From Eimeria necatrix (Eukaryota; Apicomplexa; Conoidasida; Eucoccidiorida; Eimeriidae): DNA of 30,901 nt. The DNA lies in the NCBI RefSeq assembly GCF_000499385.1, contig NW_013654304.1, positions 1-30,901 of the forward strand, given 5' to 3'. Below, one piece after another: positions 1 to 11,062 of the stretch. Within the stretch, counting starts at the first letter, position 1; each line of letters begins with the position of its first letter. Below the pieces are notes generated by a model. That model saw only the letters and a list, made by a program, of their open reading frames with translations. It was not told the origin of the DNA and ran no database searches. A program made the translations under genes and the position numbers.

Positions 1-1255
1 TACCGTGGCAGACTGCAGTCATTTAACAGTCATTCTGTGTATATGTGTACCACAAGATCTTGTTCTCCAGCTGCTTATCTTGATGGTAGCTTGTGCCCGC
101 TGTGTATGCATCTATTCCGCGTGGGCTGAGTTTTACCCTAGTTCTTTTTGAAACGTAGCCACGAAAGCTTTACGATCGTTCACTTCACCATCCTATAAAT
201 CCAGTAGATACAGAAACCACAATTCTACCACATTTTGCACTCTAAAGCAGCTTTATTTGTTGCGTTTCTGCAGCCGCAGCAAAGTGTATCTTTTTTGATT
301 CCTTGGTCCTCTTGATCTAGTGACATGAGTGTGAACCTCCTCTAGCTGTAAGTTGAAGGCCACGGGTATCACTGTAAAAACTGCCCATGCAAATTATTTG
401 CGATTAGTCTAGCTTAGCTCCAGCTAAGACTATTTAAAATAGTGAGCCGTATCTGCAAGAGTTCGTACAAAACAAAACGCTGGTAAGTGCTGACCTAGTC
501 TTGACCGAGAAAAAACATTGACGTTGACTTGAAGCTAACGACAAACCAAGATTGGAAAAGGTGTTGATAGGAGTCATCCCGTGTACCGATGAATCGTAAT
601 TTCGGTGTCGTGTAACGTACATCATCCTTGCATTGTGGCTTCTGTCTTCGTTATTAAAGGGTTGTCGTACAAAGCGATATGGTCTCTGGACTGATGAGCC
701 CTTAAAGTGCAAAGCACTTTGGCGAGACCCTACCTATTGATAGGGCAGTACTAAGTTCTGGATGAGCTGATAGAGAAACGATGCCGATTCACTGCTAGTT
801 TATCGCAAGCGCTACCAGTCGGCTTTTTTATATGTTGTGACGCGCTGCATATTGTAGGTGTTAATCTTCATAAAGAGGTGAATACAACAAAAGAGAGTTA
901 GCCCCCTTCAGCAAGTCTGTATTGCTCTGAATGCTCTTCGCAATCTCTATCCTTACTTATTGAGAAGCATATGCAAACGAGCCGTTGATACCTGAGGGTA
1001 CGACAACAGTGCACCTATGGAAGGTAGATCATCCGGCAAGCCAAGGCTGCTGCTGGCCGAAGCGTAATGCGAGCCCCTGTAGGTTGGGCTTGGATGGTGA
1101 ATTTTCCCAAACCGACACTGCCCTTGCGTGTGCAGCTACCATTTTTATGGAGCTGGGCGCTCGCGTTCGTGTTGCGCCACCGGTGAGAAGAGCGGTTTTA
1201 TACTCAACTACTAACTTGGAACCAAATTTCTTCAGCGCGTGAGTCTGCACTGGCC

Positions 1256-1290
1256 GCTGCTGCTCCTGCTACTGCTGCTGCTACTGCTGC
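1256..1290. repeat. Imperfect CTG/CAG trinucleotide repeat
   Basis: About eleven CTG-type triplets in a row, interrupted by CTC and CTA. Read on the plus strand in one frame this gives a poly-Leu run; on the minus strand it gives Gln or Ala runs. It is the same repeat class as those inside the kinase exons. No coding role can be assigned. Confidence 0.75.
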
Positions 1291-2337
1291 GTCGCATCTA
1301 CCTGCATCCAGCCCACTCTTCCCCCATCTGTAGGTTCCGCTGCGGCAGAGCTGCCGCAGAGTACTTGTGTCGAGGAGACGGCTTGCTCGACCTGTTGCTG
1401 AGGTGGCTCAGCAAAAGCAGTATGACAAGACACTATTAGAGCAGCACGGCATGCTGCAGCAGCGGCAGCACCGAATATCATCAAAGTATGCATTTCTTGG
1501 CGCGAAACAGAGCGTTTTTGGAATATACTGAATCCGATGCAGTTTCTGAAATCAGCAAATGCAAACTCCCACCGCAATTTTGGGGTCCTTCTAGCTCAAG
1601 CGTTACTGAAGCCGTGAAAAGAGAGCTAGAAGTACCGCGAAAAAATGTTGTATCTCCTCCCACAATGCATTCAATGGCATCAAAACCGGCAAAGTCCCAC
1701 AGGCTCAGTAGACACCTCGAAATCGAGCATGGCGCCTTGTGGTCGCTTTTTAGGGGATGAGGGCAGAGGCGACGGACAAATAATGGCGGTTGTGGTATAT
1801 CTCTGCCTGCTCCGCGTTTCAATATGCACAGGTGTGTAGATTTGTAGGCGCGAGACAGGATTTAAAATTCATGGAAACGCGCTCTTTCGCTGCGGACGTT
1901 GGGCCGTGACTCTGTTCAGCTTGGTATGAAACTCTTTCTCTTGTGTATATGTGTATTAAGGTGGAATTTTCACACGAGGTAACGCTTATGCTTGTGCCGT
2001 TCCCAGCCTGCTGCTGCCCCTTACCGTGGTTTTGGATTGCTCCTGCCCAAGCGTAGATACAGCTACAAAGGCGCTGGGGGAGCCAACTGTAACCATTCAA
2101 TTCATCAAATTTGGTAAATATTCTTTGTGAAGAAAGCAATAGCGCTCTCTGTGCCGATCGTGGTAGAGCCCCTAAGTGACCTCAGGGCTCCTCGCCTTCC
2201 ATGTACCGTAAAGCCGAAAGATATTTGGAAAAGCGCACTTCCGGTGCCATTCAAGTCAACCCCAAGGGCATTTCTGAGTAATGGGATCACATGGGATAAT
2301 TTTCACGTTGCGGGAAGTAGTCTGCATGCAACGCCAG

Positions 2338-2392
2338 CTGCAGCGGAGGCTGCAGCAGCAGTAGGAGCAGCAACAGTTGCTGCTGCTAAGGC
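2338..2392. repeat. Imperfect GCA/CAG repeat tract
   Basis: GCA/GCT-biased stretch. In the plus-strand frame open from 2127 to 2450 it reads as an Ala-rich segment. That frame starts with GTG and contains no ATG, so it could only be an internal exon. Confidence 0.6.
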
Positions 2393-2893
2393 GGAAACGA
2401 CGACTGGGCGCGCTCTTCCCAAGCGAGTACCGTTAATCACTGTCTCTTAATTATAATTAGGAGTTGGGGGGACGTCAGCGGTATCTGGAGCTGTGCTGCC
2501 GCCCTTCTCCGCCGGAGGTTGCCAGCCGTTCCCTCCAGAGGCAGTACTAGGGCCTCCAACCCTTCCTTTTCGGCTCCTAAACGTCTAATCATTTGTCTCC
2601 AAAAATCATTTATACAATTTTAACAGATAATTCAAAACATATGATGCTGTTTTTTCCGATTCCCGACTATATACCTTTGGATCAGCGCCCCCCTTGTCGG
2701 GTGTCTGCAGCCAAGTGACATTGTTCAGCCCTAGCGTTGCAGGGGCTTCCCTAGGCAAACCACCGTTCCTGTACAGTCTTCATGCAACGGTAGAAGAAAC
2801 GGCACCAGCAACAAAGGCGGTGGCGCGCGGACGGCAGCACGGGCGAAGCAGCCGAAGCACAGCAGAGCCGCAGCTGCTACAGCAATAGAAACA

Positions 2894-5800
2894 ATGGACT
2901 CCCATAGTGGCGACGCTGAGCTCAATCAACCCTCTACGGCACGTGACAATCAAGAAGCTCCTCTAGAGACCTCGACAGCGGCGGAAACGGCTGCAACTGC
3001 AGCGTCAACAGCACCAGCAGAGGCAGCTGAGCCGGCTGATTGCCCTGCTGCTGCAGCAGCGCATACAGAGGGATGCAAAAGGCACCGTGAGAGAAGCACC
3101 GAGCATTTTTGCCATGGCTGTACCGTGTCTGGATTGCAGCGGCAAAAGCAACAGCAGCAGCAGCTCGAACAACAGCCAAGAGAGATGGACCAGCAGGAGC
3201 ACAAGGTTCAGCAGCAGCAGCAGCAGCAGCACGAAAAGCCCAGCCCCACGGAAGCAGATCCGAAAGCTTCTGAGCCTATCCGGGCTTGCTGCCATCTAGG
3301 CCGAGTCCATCACAGGCGTTGTTGCCGAGGCACCCATGGCGGAGCAGTTCAGCAGGCAAGAGAACAAAGCAGTAACCAGCAAGGACACAGCGACCACAGC
3401 CACAGTCACAGCAGCAGCAGCAGCAGCTGTCACCGCAGTCCTTGGCGCCGGTGCGGGTGCCCCCTAGGCGAATATATATTCCTGCTTATTCCGCGCAAGC
3501 CGCTGAGCCCCGGCGCTGCATTTTTGTTTTCATTGCTGCAAGAGGCCTCGCCCAGCGTGCGCTGCGCTGTGGACATGGGGGGAACTCTGGCGAAGTTGGT
3601 ATTCATAGAGGAACTGGGGCCACAGAGTGCAGCAGCTGCAGCAGCAGCAGCTGCTGGCGGCCCTGACTTCTCAAGGAGGGATCCCCAGCTGGCCGCCAGG
3701 GCCTATGCAAGCAACTGCGATGCTGCACTAGACTTGGCATCTCCGCTGCTGACAATAAGGGGTGCGTGCGTTTCCTGCATTTTTGGTTGCGTATTGCCTT
3801 TCAAATTATCTCCTTCGGTGTCTTTCTTCTCCCGGATCTTGTTCGATGCTCGTGCGTGTCATCTTCGGGCTTGGCCCACCTCATTTCCGTTGCCGTTTCC
3901 AGGCACAGTTCGACAGCAGGTTGCTTGCTGCAGGTTCTGCGGCGTTTTGTTGGCGTTTATGCTTTTGTTTTTGCAAATAGCCTCTTCTGCTTTCTGCTTG
4001 CACTTACTTGCTCACCCTGACTTTTGTGGGCTCCGCCATAGTGCGCACTTGCAATCATTTGGTTTGCCGTGGCCTTCGTCTTGGCTCCTGAGTGACGCCT
4101 TTGCGCCTCAGCCTGTGCTGCTAGCTGCTGCTTTGTCTCATTTCTCTCTTTATCCCTTCCTTAGCACTGCCCAGTTCTTTGCTACTATTAAGAAAAGGCA
4201 TAACAGCAGAACTCGCAGGAACAGCGACAGTGCAGCTCTCAAGTCAGCTGCCGTGTAAGCTCAGGGCTGCATAGGGCTGTTCTTGAAGTGTTTTTGCAGC
4301 TTCCCCACGCCGCGTGCTGCGCTTCACGTATTTCCGCACAAAGGCGATTTCCGCCCTTTTGGACTGTTTGCGCAGTAAGCCTTTTTGAAACGTGTGCCCA
4401 TCTTGGTGCTGAACTGTAAATTGGTGCTGGTTTAACCTTACTAGATACATTGCCAAGCATACAGACTCGCCAACGCTCACTGTCTTTGCTGCTTCCCTAT
4501 TCGCCTTTTCCGCCTTCCTGCTCGGCGAGATAATGCTCCGCTGGCTCAGCGTCTTGAGGAACCGACATTCTATTTGTTGCTTCACTGACCACATCACGGT
4601 TTCTTCCTCGCTGTACTTGTACTCCTGTTGGTGATTGCGTTCCTATTAGAGTTTATCTTACGCAGATCTGTATGTATGCCGTTCGCTGTTTTGCACCGGT
4701 TTTGGCATGTTGTCGTCGCATTTGCCATTGCAGAGTGTATTTGTCTCTGTTCACGTTCATTACGACAGAGTTGAGCGACTTGGACGTCACTCTTCGGCGC
4801 CGTGGACTTGTCTTGTTTTTATGTTTGGGTCAGGCCGCGACCTTGTCAAGGGGGGAGTGCTAAGAATGACAGGGGGTGGTGCTATGAAGTACGCGAAACT
4901 GTTCACGGAGCAACTTGGGGTGTCTTTGCAACGCACAGATGAAATAGACAGCATCATGGCAGGCCTCGTGTTGTTGGCCTCTCATACGAACTCTGTCTTC
5001 CGTTTTGACTTGAACACGAGGCAGCGGGTGCCTGTGGACGTTGTAAGGAGCCTTACCAAATCACCATCACAGCCTCTGGCTCTTGAGTCATTATTGCGTT
5101 AAGAGCACCTCATGGTGTCCTTCTCGACTGCCACGATATGCTTGTCACTGCTCACTGGCCGTCTCTTCCGCTATCGTCTTCTGTCATTTTTGTCGTTTCC
5201 ATGTGCGTGGCCTCTTACCCCCGCGTCGCTACGTCCCCATCTGTGACTTGCCTGGACTTCAACTACCATTTTCTTTTCGTCGCCTGCGCATGGTGCTTTC
5301 TCTGAGTCTCTCCGCCTTTGTTTGGACGGCACGCCCTGCTGGGTGCCCAAGGCTTTGCGGTGTGCTGTTTCTCTGCTCGCGCTTTTCTGCCCCACTTTTG
5401 GTTTCTACATTTAATTTTCGCCTCCTGTAGCGCCTTCTGTCATTTCTTTTGCTAATCAGTCACGAGACCTTTACCCGTTCTTGGTGGTCAACATCGGCTC
5501 TGGTGTCTCTATCCTCAAGGTGAGTTTTTCACTTGCACGGTAAGTTGCTACCACGTACTCGTTTGCAAGGTTGAATTCTTGTTCATGCGAACAAATGTTT
5601 GCGAGCTTGTGCACACTGCTAAACTGTTTGGAATAGTGAACTGCAGCGTGCTGTGACTTTACTTTTGTGTTAAAGGAATTGCACAGTCCACTTGAGTGAC
5701 CCGATGTTTTTGTGAGGCGTCCTCTTGACTGACTCAGCTTTTCGCGTTGGCTTTGAAATGTCGGCCGGCACGGGGTGGCGCTGACGTATATGTTTTTAGA

Positions 5801-8435
5801 AGCAATCTTCCACATGAATCTATTCACGTGACGGTTGTCATCGTATCATGGCAGTCAGCTGTTGCTGCAGCAGTCCACACAGGCGCACTGGCATCTGTGC
5901 ACGCACCCGTACACACATTTTTTCATGGTTGTTCGGGTCTTTGGTTTTTGATCTCAAGAATATATACAAGCTTGTACCCGCAAACGTATGGATATATGCA
6001 GGCTAAGAGCGCCAGCAGCTTCGTGAGGGTAACTGGCACCTGCATTGGAGGCGGCACTGTGCTGGGTTTGGCCCGCCTCCTCTTCCACGCCAAGAGTTTT
6101 CGTCAGGTTGTTCGTTTGTCTGAAAGAGGTAACGTGACGTTTGCGATCATGTTGCCTGGTGTTGATCTAGCTAGCTAAGTACCTGTCCGCCTGGCGAGCT
6201 GGCGAGCTGTGTAACACGGTTTTGTAGCGTATGCCAGGTACATTACAAAACATCCCCAAATTGACGCTGACAAAATGTCTACCGTCGGCGTTTTTTTTCG
6301 TGTCCTCAGGGACTGATGCGTTAGACTTAAAGGTGGCAGATCTCTGCGGCGACGCTGCAGGCAGCCGCTGCATAGCACCTGATGCCTTAGCCTCAAGGTA
6401 CAAGGAGCTCACAGCTGCATTATTCCTTCTTTTTTTCTGCATATATGTCTAGGTTGAACTTGCTGAGATGATGCACGCTCACCACTTCATGAGAATGATA
6501 GCAGCATGGCGGGTTGCACAACGCGCACATCCCCTCTTAGCAGTATTAAACTGAACACCACTGCGAGGCAACTCAGATTCTTCCATGTTCTTAAGGGCTT
6601 GAAGATGCCTAGACTGTTACGTCAGGCACTTAATTACATTTTCCCTACTGATGGCTTTTCCGTGTTGCTACTGCATTCTCGTTTCCTGTGCCGCAAAGAG
6701 GACTGGTACGTCCACTCTGCAATGCAAACTACATGGAGAAGTCGCACGTACGTTTTATGTATGCAGCTTCGGGCGTCTCTATTTAGAAGATAGCCACGAC
6801 CGGCCGAGTCCCAGGTGAGAATGCTAATGACTTAAGCCGCTAGCTACGTCGACACCCTTAAAATCTGCTGTGCGACCGTCGTGTGTGCCAGTGAAGAAGT
6901 TGGCCTGGCAAGACGAATGCTAGTCGTTCCTTTAGTTAGTTGAATTGCGTTGGGCTGTGTGCGGATACCTGGGATCTTCCATGAGTGCGTATTTGTGGCT
7001 TTTCGCCACGATCCATCTACTTGCAAGAAGGGATGCATGCCGTCACCACTTAAACTTGTTCCTGTAAGCTCATCAACCCTTTTGATCATTTTTAGGAAGG
7101 AGGATATAGCGAGGAGCCTCATTCATATGGTCTCATACAACTTGGGCTACCTCGCCTACCTAGTTGGCACAGCTCATGGCGTCCGCAGGTGACTAGTAGC
7201 TACGTGCTTGGCTTCTATTTACCTTAAATCTTCTAGCCAAAGACGCCGCAACCAACACGTTTGCATCTTGCAAATTCTGATTTCATGGCTGCCCCATTTC
7301 CGGACTGCAACTACGCAGCGCGCAGAACAGAGATGTCGCACTCACTAAGAGGTTCATCGATGCCAGCTTCGTATTTTAAATTGGGCTCGGCATTATCTGA
7401 TGAGAAATTTATTGCTGTGGCCCATAGGCTCTTTTTCGCACAATTGTTCATCAGTTATCGCGCTATCGCTAAAAAGGTTTGCTTAGGCTTTTGCGTTTCC
7501 GGTGTTCAGGATATTTTTTGCGGGGAAATTTATCAATAACTATGACTTCACCATGGAATCCATTACTCAAGGAGTGAATTTTTACATGCAGCAGTATGAC
7601 CAACACACACCCCAAAGCTGCCTGCGAGGCCCGGCTTCACCACTGCTCGCAGCCCCCCCAAATTTCAATGTGAACGCACAGCAGCGGATTCTCCTGCAGC
7701 AGCAGCTGCTGATACAGCGGCAGCAGCAGCAAAGTTACGATATGCGTGCAAACTTCAACATTGGTGTAGAACAACCAAGCGGTTCACGCCACACGGACGG
7801 CACGTTCCGTCCTCTGGTTGGCCGCTTGGATGCAGAATCAGCACCAGAAGTAGCAGCCGATGCTACTACACTATCTCCGCAGAGGGCAGCAACCGGAGTT
7901 GTTTCGTCTGGCGTATGCATTGCTGCACCCAATGAAGATGTTAGCCCAGTTTCGATGCCGTCAAGGCCACACAATAACGCACTCGTGCACGAACAGCAGA
8001 ATCCCATACAAAGCGTGCACGAACAACGGGCCAGCTTCAGCAACAACCCTTTACGCTCCCCTAGCAGTACTAATCTGCTAGGCCCGCCACCTGTACAGCC
8101 GCCAGATGGTGACAGTGCTGCTCCAGTTGCCGCATGGGCCCCTTTCGAGGTAATTGCTGAAGTAGTTATCTAGGGGGAAAGCAGCAGTTGGCCCCCGCAG
8201 CTTATTCTCCGTGGTGGTTGGGAGAGACCAGCAGGCATTGGCATCAGGCTCAGCAGCTGTTCGGAAAGTTTGTGCCTTCGTTGTAAGAATGTATTTGAAT
8301 CTTGTAGGTTTAATGCTCCTGCGTTGTTATGTCTCTTCGGTATGGGTGCAGGTTCTGTTTTTGCGTCACGACGGCTACTTAGGCGCTGTTGGGGCCCTCG
8401 TAGCCCCTGGACGCGACGGACCGCAGGTGAATTGA
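2894..8435 (+). CDS. Pantothenate kinase (eukaryotic type II), multi-exon
   Basis: Phosphorylates pantothenate with ATP, the first step of CoA synthesis. Exons placed by homology, GT/AG sites and matching phase: 2894-3761, one or more unresolved between 3902 and 4254, 4834-5042, 5460-5519, 6002-6128, 6310-6397, candidate 6577-6705 (phase fits both ends, homology poor), 7096-7188, 7510-8149, 8352-8435. Motifs in order: DMGGTLAKLVF (nucleotide-binding loop), MTGGGAMKY, TDEID, VVNIGSGVS, VRVTGTCIGGG, KEDIAR, RRIFFAGKF, LFLRHDGYLGAVGAL. Aligned to human PANK3, the catalytic Glu138, Ser192 and Arg207 positions are all kept, so the enzyme should be active. There is an N-terminal extension of about 220 residues rich in Gln, Ala, His and Ser, and a Gln-rich insertion of about 185 residues near the C-terminus. 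The start is the first ATG of the open first exon. Apicomplexans carry two PanK paralogues that act as a heteromer; I cannot say which this is. Confidence 0.88.
3147..3231 (+). repeat. CAG tract encoding poly-Gln in the kinase N-terminal extension
   Basis: Two CAG/CAA-rich runs; the second (3209-3231) is an almost pure (CAG)7. Both lie in the reading frame of kinase exon 1 and encode Gln runs at about residues 85-115. Homopolymeric amino-acid runs of this kind are typical of Eimeria proteins. Confidence 0.85.
3405..3428 (+). repeat. CAG tract encoding poly-Ser in kinase exon 1
   Basis: The same CAG repeat unit, here read in the AGC frame, giving a Ser run after a His/Ser-rich stretch. The same DNA repeat is therefore read in different frames along one exon (Gln at 3147-3231, Ser here, Ala at 3628-3655). 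Confidence 0.8.
3628..3655 (+). repeat. GCA/GCT tract encoding poly-Ala next to the kinase nucleotide-binding loop
   Basis: Encodes a run of nine Ala about 15 residues after the DMGGTLAKLVF motif, in the loop that follows the first beta-hairpin of the PANK fold. An insertion there would be exposed to solvent. Confidence 0.8.
7679..7735 (+). repeat. CAG tract encoding Gln runs in the C-terminal kinase insertion
   Basis: CAG/CTG-rich stretch encoding alternating Gln and Leu, then a four-Gln run, inside the Gln-rich insertion of exon 7510-8149. It is the last substantial CAG run in the window; none occurs downstream. Confidence 0.8.
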
Positions 8436-9169
8436 GGGGGCCGGTGGAACAGCCGGCTCTGCATCCATGATGCACTTTGTCCCTGCAGCGGCGTCTCTTG
8501 GAGTTTCGTAGCTAGGTGCAAAAACTAGCACTTGTCTCTCAGCCTGACTCATTCAAAATGCGGCTTGTTCATTCGTGGTCGCACGAACTAATTAGTGTTT
8601 CCTAGGGTGCCCCAGTGATTGCGCTCGCCTTGGTGGACTGTATTGGCCGTGGACTTTCCACGAGCGTAGTGGTCAATTCAGGGGCTAGTGGCCCTGTGAG
8701 TTGTTACTTTGGAGTCTTTATTCCGTGAATGTCAATCAGAGCTAGTCGGCGCAGCGACAGGCTGGCGAATCTGTAGAGCCTATTCTGGTCACAAGCATTT
8801 AGTTGACATATTGTTTGAAAGATTTCAAAGAGTCGAACGCCCCCAAAGGGCTTCTAAACAATAGTTTCGCGCAGCCCATGTATGAGCCAGGTGGCACTGC
8901 AGGACTGTAGTATTGCAATAGCCACAGCGCAACAGCAAGCCTCGACCCAGGAAGAGTTGTACACAATGTAGCCCACAAAACATAGAGTAAGCCGTAAAGC
9001 AGGCGTACGGAAATTATAGTCCGAAAAAAGAGGAGGCGCTTGAGAATAATTGCATTGCCTCCACACCTGAAGATCGCTGCGCTTGACCCTCCTGAAATAA
9101 TGAAGACTCTGGTTGTATGCTTTACGTGATTAATAACATTGAGGAAGATGTCAAGACACGCCATCAATA
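8436..9169. other. Convergent intergenic spacer
   Basis: Lies between the 3' end of the plus-strand kinase and the 3' end of the minus-strand family member 1. It presumably contains both 3' UTRs. A hydrophobic minus-strand frame (8799-9221) runs into the end of family member 1 in another phase and I treat it as chance. I see no RNA gene or repeat. Confidence 0.5.
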
Positions 9170-11062
9170 TTAACTTTTGTTCTGAATGTACAACTCGTGG
9201 TCCTCCCGCCATTCGTCCCACGCTGGACCTTGAAAGTATGGGGGTCCATCTGGATGGCAGAACAGTGCCATTTTTAGGGCAACAGTGTGTGCAGGCGAGG
9301 GCCTTACGCCCCTCTTCAACAAAGCAAGTGCTTCACTCAAACGCGTCGCGAGTTGAACATACTGTTCGCTACGCGTTTGCCTTTCCGCGCTTGGAGCGAA
9401 ACCCACCCTCGTCGGCACCAGTGCCGTAATCACGCTCCACCAGCGCTCCGCCTCCATTACGGGGCCGAAGAGTTGCAGTGTAGCGACTATAGCGTCGAAA
9501 ATCAAGTACCGGATTCCTAGGACGCGGGCTGCATGGCATGGGTGGGTTTGCGCCACCCCGTTCTGGTGCTTCTGGAGCAGTAAAACAATCAGTCTTTCAA
9601 CTGCAAGTGTGATGTTCACTCTCTCATTTTGCTGAATTCTATCTCTAACAAGATACGTGCGTATGTGCGCCAGCTGCTCGACCCCCAGGACAAATTTTTG
9701 GTTTAAATCCCGAAGGCAGTACTCACTGTCAAGTCTGCGTACTTCGACGCCTGCTTCCACCACAGGCAGGCGATAAAAAGGATGATCTGTGGGTGAAATT
9801 TGTATGGGGCCTGAAGGCAATGTCAATGTAATGGTCTTTTTGTCCTCATCTTGTAGTTTCTGCCAGACTGGCACTGTATATCTGGGCATCATCATGCATG
9901 ATGGCAGTGCTTGGTACATCGAATAACCTGCAGCTGATGCGGTCGGTTCCTCTTCTAAGCACGAAGCGGCTGATACAGCAGACGGTGCAACAAGGCCTTC
10001 CAGAATCTGCCGTGGGGCCCTCTCAGCATCGGTGTGGCTCCATTGCACCGTTCGAGGAAGACTCTGCGGTTGCCAGAGATGTGAGTTTGTCGGAAAGTGC
10101 ATCACGACATAATCGTCGGAACCTTCAAGGGGAGCTGTGTCATGCCTTGATAGCCTAAGTATTCTTGACTTCCATGTTTGTGCTTTGCGTGGACGGTCAT
10201 CTTCCTCAAATTCCTGGGTGCTTTCCCCCGTCGGATGTGGCGTGTTCTGCGGATCCCGCAGCGTGCCCCCACATGCTGCATGACTGGGCCATACAAGATC
10301 TCTTACCGTCACACGGCCTGAATGCATTGAATGTGGTGAACAGGAAAGTTGTGAAGACGTATTTTGTGTGCTTCCATTCTGCATGACCCTCATTTCGAAA
10401 GTGCTGCTATTTGATATGTTTGAATCGCCCTCTTGGGCTGAAGGCTCCTCATCCTCATCAAAAATGCTGAGAGCCTCTTTTACAGCATTGTCCCACAGTA
10501 TTTGCCCCACCATTCCACCCATTATAGCCCCTGGATGAGGCACAGGGGCATCATAAAACTGAGGAGGGGCTGAAACGTCCTGTATGAAATGCGAAGAATT
10601 TTCACAGTTTCCTCTCTGCGTCTCCAATAGCACGTGTTCCTCTGAGGCTCCAAGAAGTAGCGATCTTGTCGCGTCTATGGTTGTGGGAAGCCCAAGGGCC
10701 AGCCCAGTTTCCTCTGACAGTTCGAGGCACATGTCGACGATGAGTGACTGCAAAGAGGCCTCATCCATACCCTGTAGATACTCTGAGAGTCTTCGTGACA
10801 CCTTTTCACGTTCTCTGAGCTTATAAATGGGACGAGAACAGCTCAGGACGATTGCAACAACAGTCGACGCCGTTAAGAGAACAGCCCAGCAGAAGTGGAT
10901 AGATCGCCTGGAGGGTTTCAGGCGCTGCTTATATGGCTGGCGTCTTTCTGAACATTCTCTGCTCGGCTGTAAAGCTGGGGGATTTCCAGCGAAATGCTTC
11001 CCGACAGCAGGAGGTGCTGAAGGATCACTGGTTACTGCCGTCCGCTGCAGATCCGGGTCCAT
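9170..11062 (-). CDS. Unrecognised coccidian family protein, member 1 (most divergent paralogue)
   Basis: Uninterrupted 630-codon ATG frame; function unknown. In order: a 54-residue polar leader; one hydrophobic segment at about 55-75; RRL at 90-92, followed by S-E, so it fits R-x-L-x-E exactly; an acidic helix with VDMCLEL at 109-115; a low-complexity region with N-glycosylation-type N-x-S/T sites; a basic patch at about 290-306 followed by YVVMHFP; then the conserved C-terminal domain from about 426, with FYRLP, LGIRYLIFD, GPVMEAERWW (WW at 541-542), LLKRGVRP and a C-terminal W-x-x-W. It is homologous to the three other intact genes in the window but the most diverged (GPVM for GPAM, AWDEW for QWDIW). 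Topology could be a type II membrane protein, or a secreted protein with a recessed signal peptide cut at RRL. Confidence 0.85.
   Translation of the reverse strand: MDPDLQRTAVTSDPSAPPAVGKHFAGNPPALQPSRECSERRQPYKQRLKPSRRSIHFCWAVLLTASTVVAIVLSCSRPIYKLREREKVSRRLSEYLQGMDEASLQSLIVDMCLELSEETGLALGLPTTIDATRSLLLGASEEHVLLETQRGNCENSSHFIQDVSAPPQFYDAPVPHPGAIMGGMVGQILWDNAVKEALSIFDEDEEPSAQEGDSNISNSSTFEMRVMQNGSTQNTSSQLSCSPHSMHSGRVTVRDLVWPSHAACGGTLRDPQNTPHPTGESTQEFEEDDRPRKAQTWKSRILRLSRHDTAPLEGSDDYVVMHFPTNSHLWQPQSLPRTVQWSHTDAERAPRQILEGLVAPSAVSAASCLEEEPTASAAGYSMYQALPSCMMMPRYTVPVWQKLQDEDKKTITLTLPSGPIQISPTDHPFYRLPVVEAGVEVRRLDSEYCLRDLNQKFVLGVEQLAHIRTYLVRDRIQQNERVNITLAVERLIVLLLQKHQNGVAQTHPCHAARVLGIRYLIFDAIVATLQLFGPVMEAERWWSVITALVPTRVGFAPSAERQTRSEQYVQLATRLSEALALLKRGVRPSPAHTVALKMALFCHPDGPPYFQGPAWDEWREDHELYIQNKS

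Larger units (their letters stand above)
1..2893. other. Region with no supportable gene, upstream of pantothenate kinase
   Basis: I see no recognisable coding sequence here. Several short open frames overlap on both strands, mostly without ATG starts, and they are enriched in CTG/CAG triplets (about 1256-1290 and 2338-2392). One plus-strand frame from about 1333 to 1530 reads like a Gln-rich exon but has no homology I know. The region could contain exons of a repeat-rich neighbouring gene, or the 5' UTR and promoter of the kinase gene, but nothing decides between these. Confidence 0.4.

Noticed and set aside
8799..9221. 140-codon hydrophobic minus-strand frame after family member 1
   Set aside because: It overlaps the end of member 1 in another phase and has no family resemblance. 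Its hydrophobicity fits chance reading of AT-rich 3' flank.
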